Assembly: GCA_964411665.1 (NCBI GenBank) | Contig: CAYPMR010000018.1 | Coordinates: 1 to 55,887, forward strand | From: CALFCE01 sp964411665 | GTDB taxonomy: Bacteria; Pseudomonadota; Gammaproteobacteria; Granulosicoccales; Granulosicoccaceae | DNA length: 55,887 nt | Reading direction: 5' to 3' | Made by a program: the position numbers and the translations under genes | The notes under the pieces: model-generated | Database searches by the model: none | The model's input: only the letters and a program-made list of their open reading frames with translations | Told to the model about the DNA's origin: nothing | In this document: positions 52,772 to 55,887 of the stretch, one piece after another | Layout: each line of letters starts with the position of its first letter | How positions within the stretch are numbered: the stretch's first letter is position 1

Positions 52772-54783
52772 CAGTTTGCCGCAGATTCACTATCGTCAAA
52801 ATAGAATTCGTCCATTCGGTGTATACCAAAATGAGCGCCCGGCTCCCAGGACCATAACGCATTGTCCGGCACATTACGCAGCCGACTGGACACGACAACA
52901 GGTTGCGGGGTTTCAGCAACAATGCCAATGCCATACACCTGTTCAGCGTGGATATAGAGCATTTTATTCCATATTTCTTCACGCTGTTGTTCTGAGGTAG
53001 AAGTTTCCCATTCCTTGGCCAGTTTTATCAGTTCAACAGCATCTGGCAAATCAGGGCGCTCGCCAGCCTGGCCGGATGTTTGGTGATATTGTCCCCACTT
53101 GGGCCAGGCAAAAAATTCCTGTTCCGTTGGCGCGAGGTAGCTAGGGGACGTCTGTGATGTAGGTATGCCGTTGTCCCAGCCAAACCAGACAGAAGCCATG
53201 GCGACGCCGGAATAAACATGCATTCGCAATATGTCCCGATCGAGAGGACGCATAATCATCTCGACACCGATCTCACGCCAGGTATCTGTGATTATCTGTA
53301 AGGCATTTTCAACTTCTTCACGCTCACCAGCGGTCTCGATCACCAGCCTCAACGGCCGGCCATCAGAAAGCAAACGTATGCCATCACCACGTCGCTCCAC
53401 CAATCCAATATCATCGAGCAGTTCATTCGCTGCATCAAGATCGAATTGCGACCACATTGATCTGAACAACTCTTCGTGCAGCGGGCTTGCTTCTAGCGCT
53501 TGTAAACCACTCTCAACACCAAGCGCAAAATAAAGCGCACGATTGATCATGTTGCGATCGATACCCATTGATAAAGCACGGCGAAACCTGACATCACGCA
53601 GTAATTCTCGCCACACCGGATCTGTGTAATTGAGATTTGGGTAGATAGCAATTTGGGAAGCCGATCCGTTGGACCACAGCTTGACTTCATATCCATTGCC
53701 ATCTTTTTCGCCTTTTTTAAGTATGGATATATCCTTGAAATCCAGCCCTCGTGCTTGCAGATCAACTTCGCCTGCATTCGATTTGGCAGCGATCAATCCG
53801 CCACCGACGATACTCATTGAGATTTTGTCGATATACGGTAATTGCTGACCTTGATTATCAACACGATGGTAGTAGGGATTACGCACGAAATTCCGTAAAC
53901 TTTTTGATCCCTCTCTGGTGGCAATCCATGGCTGCAGTGTTGGCAAATCCGGATTATCAAACTTATACATGTTATCGAGCTTGTTATGCAGTGACATCCA
54001 GCTGCGCACCCGACGATCTTCTATAAGGGACCCTAATGTGTCTGCATCAGTGTAAGTCGTGTGGAATTGCTCAAGATAGTGTCGAGGTCTGAAAATAAAC
54101 GGTGGACGCGCCTGAGCAAGGGCTGGCAGAAAATACGGATTAGGTTTATCCCACTTGTACACAACTGTGTGTTCATCTGGAAAGGTAACCGCAGGAGGCT
54201 GACCATCGACTAGCAAAATCGACGGCGGTCCCGACGGTGACAGCTCGGGGTGCAGACATACATCATTCCACCAATATTCAAAATCGGCTGACGTAAAAGG
54301 ATGCCCATCCGACCATCGATGGCCGGGTCTAAGATGGAATGTAAATTCCCGATTATCTACAACCTTAAAATCGCGCAGCAAATCCGGTTGCAATTGATAA
54401 TTGTCGTCATACCCAACCAGTCGCGCATAACCGTAAACTACCATCTGTCGAACATCTTTCTTGCGCGAAATCATAGTGCGCAGTGTTCCGCCCTGCTTTC
54501 CATTTTTACGCCCTCTGGATTCGAGATCCACAACATAGGGGACAGAAGGAATTCGTTTTTCAATAGATGGAATCCGGCCGTTTTTAACTAGTTCAGCAAG
54601 AATAGGGCTTTCCCGATAGCCCTTGTTTAACGAATCATCTGCCTTGGCTTGAGGTATAAAGGAAAGTAACAATGTGCCTGTAAAAACAAAGGCGATCAGC
54701 GCACTGAATAAACTTTGCACAAACTGATTAATTGTTCGCCCGAATCCGGGTATGAACGCATAACTACAAGGTGTAATAATCAT
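52771..54783 (-). CDS. ABC transporter extracellular solute-binding protein family 5 (YejA-like)
   Basis: A 670-residue periplasmic binding protein of the SBP_bac_5 class. A rather long n-region of about 25 residues precedes the hydrophobic signal core, with cleavage near PQAKADD (about residue 49). GGTLRTMISRKKDVRQ, FHLRPGHRWSDGHPFTSADF (the family signature) and FRRALSMGIDRNMINRALYF are diagnostic. Length exceeds DppA (about 535) and suits YejA-type proteins that take larger peptides. It sits 4 bp after the ATPase gene and directly before the two permease genes. Confidence 0.94.
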   Translation of the reverse strand: MIITPCSYAFIPGFGRTINQFVQSLFSALIAFVFTGTLLLSFIPQAKADDSLNKGYRESPILAELVKNGRIPSIEKRIPSVPYVVDLESRGRKNGKQGGTLRTMISRKKDVRQMVVYGYARLVGYDDNYQLQPDLLRDFKVVDNREFTFHLRPGHRWSDGHPFTSADFEYWWNDVCLHPELSPSGPPSILLVDGQPPAVTFPDEHTVVYKWDKPNPYFLPALAQARPPFIFRPRHYLEQFHTTYTDADTLGSLIEDRRVRSWMSLHNKLDNMYKFDNPDLPTLQPWIATREGSKSLRNFVRNPYYHRVDNQGQQLPYIDKISMSIVGGGLIAAKSNAGEVDLQARGLDFKDISILKKGEKDGNGYEVKLWSNGSASQIAIYPNLNYTDPVWRELLRDVRFRRALSMGIDRNMINRALYFALGVESGLQALEASPLHEELFRSMWSQFDLDAANELLDDIGLVERRGDGIRLLSDGRPLRLVIETAGEREEVENALQIITDTWREIGVEMIMRPLDRDILRMHVYSGVAMASVWFGWDNGIPTSQTSPSYLAPTEQEFFAWPKWGQYHQTSGQAGERPDLPDAVELIKLAKEWETSTSEQQREEIWNKMLYIHAEQVYGIGIVAETPQPVVVSSRLRNVPDNALWSWEPGAHFGIHRMDEFYFDDSESAAN

Positions 54784-54787
54784 CGTA

Positions 54788-55887
54788 CTATGTGTTTGCT
54801 CGAACCCAATGTTCGCCAGAGAGCTTTACCAAAGGAGGCAAATTGTCGTTAACAAAGCGGTACTCTTCAGCCCATGTATCAGGCTCACCTGCTCCGTTGG
54901 CTACCATATCAAGATCGATCTTTCTGTTAATATCAGGCTCAGGATGAGCCGCTAGTAACGCTTTTGTATAGGGGTGCTTTGGCGAAGACAACAAAACGTC
55001 AGTTGCAGCCTGCTCTACAATATAGCCGCGACGCATAACGGCGATATGATCAGCTATTCGTGCAACAACCGCAAGATCATGTGAAATAAACAGGTAAGAC
55101 AGTTTCATGTTTTCGCGAATATCTTCAAGTAAATCCAGAATTTGCGCCTGTACCGATACATCCAGAGCAGAGGTGGGTTCATCGAGAACCAGTAACTGAG
55201 GATTTAATGCCAGCGCCCGCGCGATGGATACACGCTGACGTTGTCCTCCCGAAAAAGCGTGGGGGAAGCGCCGGAGCATCGCTGGATCGAGACTGACCTT
55301 TTTCAGTAACTCCACAGCCATATCCTGACGATCGCTGCGCGTACCAATGTTGTGGATTTCCAGAGGCTCGGTTAACGCATCTACGATTTGCATGCGCGGA
55401 CTCAAGGATGAATGCGGGTCCTGAAAAACCATTTGGGCTTTACTTCTGAAGCCGCTTTTGCCAGCTTCGTTGAGCTGGTGCACATCTATCGTTGGACCGC
55501 CTTGCAGATCACGAAAAAGTACAACTCCACCCTCGTCTGGTGTCTCTGCACCTAACGCAATTCTTGCCAATGTGGATTTTCCGGAACCTGACTCGCCTAC
55601 TATTGCCAGCGTTTTACCCCGAGTCAGCGACAGATTTATTTCTCTGGCCGCGTGCACAATTGTCGGCTTTTTCCAGGGTACGCGAGCGCTTGTTTTATAT
55701 GTTTTACTGATGTTGTTCAACTCGAGAATAACATCATTTGATTCGGCCTTAACGGTGTCAGTGTCGGGAAAATGATCAGGAATTTCTGCCACCGCTCCAA
55801 ACAGCATTTTTGTGTAGGCATGCTCAGGATCACCAAGTACCTGATTCGATGTACCTGATTCCATCACTTCTCCACGATGCATAACCA
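54788..55887 (-). CDS. Dual-domain peptide ABC transporter ATPase (YejF/GsiA-like), partial at the right edge
   Basis: The visible C-terminal part holds one complete ATPase domain: Walker A GESGSGKST, Q-loop FQDPHSSLSPRMQ, signature FSGGQRQRVSIARAL, Walker B LLVLDEPTSALDV and H-loop ISHDLAVVAR, with the oligopeptide-type C-terminal extension (SSPKHPYTKALLAAHPE). Ahead of it, AVMHRGEVMESG-like residues and EHAYTKMLFG are the end of a preceding ATPase domain, so the ATG at 55882 is internal and the gene continues past the window. It is the first gene seen of the transporter operon. Confidence 0.92.
   Translation of the reverse strand, partial: VMHRGEVMESGTSNQVLGDPEHAYTKMLFGAVAEIPDHFPDTDTVKAESNDVILELNNISKTYKTSARVPWKKPTIVHAAREINLSLTRGKTLAIVGESGSGKSTLARIALGAETPDEGGVVLFRDLQGGPTIDVHQLNEAGKSGFRSKAQMVFQDPHSSLSPRMQIVDALTEPLEIHNIGTRSDRQDMAVELLKKVSLDPAMLRRFPHAFSGGQRQRVSIARALALNPQLLVLDEPTSALDVSVQAQILDLLEDIRENMKLSYLFISHDLAVVARIADHIAVMRRGYIVEQAATDVLLSSPKHPYTKALLAAHPEPDINRKIDLDMVANGAGEPDTWAEEYRFVNDNLPPLVKLSGEHWVRANT

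Noticed and set aside
52656..53000. Opposed 105-108 codon frames spanning the permease/binding-protein junction
   Set aside because: They overlap two confident transporter genes and have no ribosome binding site or recognisable domain.

Overview
The window looks like chromosomal DNA of a heterotrophic, probably marine gammaproteobacterium. The evidence is an AceK isocitrate dehydrogenase kinase/phosphatase, a YbiT-type ABC-F ATPase, an LruC-domain lipoprotein, a bifunctional PutA, and many importers and amino-acid catabolic genes. Genus cannot be fixed from the sequence alone. A 100-N scaffold gap with identical 55-bp flanks points to a draft or metagenome assembly. I saw no rRNA, tRNA, CRISPR array, insertion sequence, prophage or replication origin.

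Layout. 1-4.3 kb: two surface or exported proteins, a repeat-containing FN3 protein cut by the left edge and an LruC/DUF4114 lipoprotein. 4.3-7.1 kb: a TAXI-type TRAP transporter. 7.2-14.3 kb: an arginine/ornithine/proline module (Lrp-type regulator divergent from putA, a second Lrp-type regulator, a CtlX-type amidinohydrolase and ornithine cyclodeaminase) that would feed ornithine to proline, P5C and glutamate. 14.6-18.5 kb: YbaK, homogentisate dioxygenase, a small membrane protein and YbiT.

19-33.4 kb is the most interesting part. A PuuB-like FAD oxidoreductase, a complete spermidine/putrescine-type ABC importer and a GrdB-family protein form one tight + strand operon. The GrdB-family reading frame contains a single in-frame TGA followed by UxxC-type context and a good hairpin just downstream, so I read it as one 411-residue selenoprotein and not as two genes. 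It is followed by a Tat-exported metallo-beta-lactamase-fold protein, a Tm-1-like/UPF0261 protein, an enolase-superfamily enzyme, a DDAH-like amidinohydrolase, a 10-formyl-THF-hydrolase-like formyltransferase and an acetolactate-synthase-like ThDP enzyme. Together these look like uptake and catabolism of a small nitrogenous compound; the substrate is not evident.

33.5-41.5 kb: solitary aceK, a glyoxalase-I-like protein, a Tat-exported subunit-3/GMC dehydrogenase pair (interrupted by the artificial N gap), YceI, MsrB-MsrA and a second, closely similar Tat-exported MBL-fold protein. 41.5-47.8 kb: a six-gene minus-strand glycan operon (four glycosyltransferases, a histidine phosphatase, a polysaccharide deacetylase). 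48.1-50.5 kb: a large MscS channel. 50.6 kb to the right edge: a Yej/Opp-type peptide ABC importer whose ATPase gene runs off the window.
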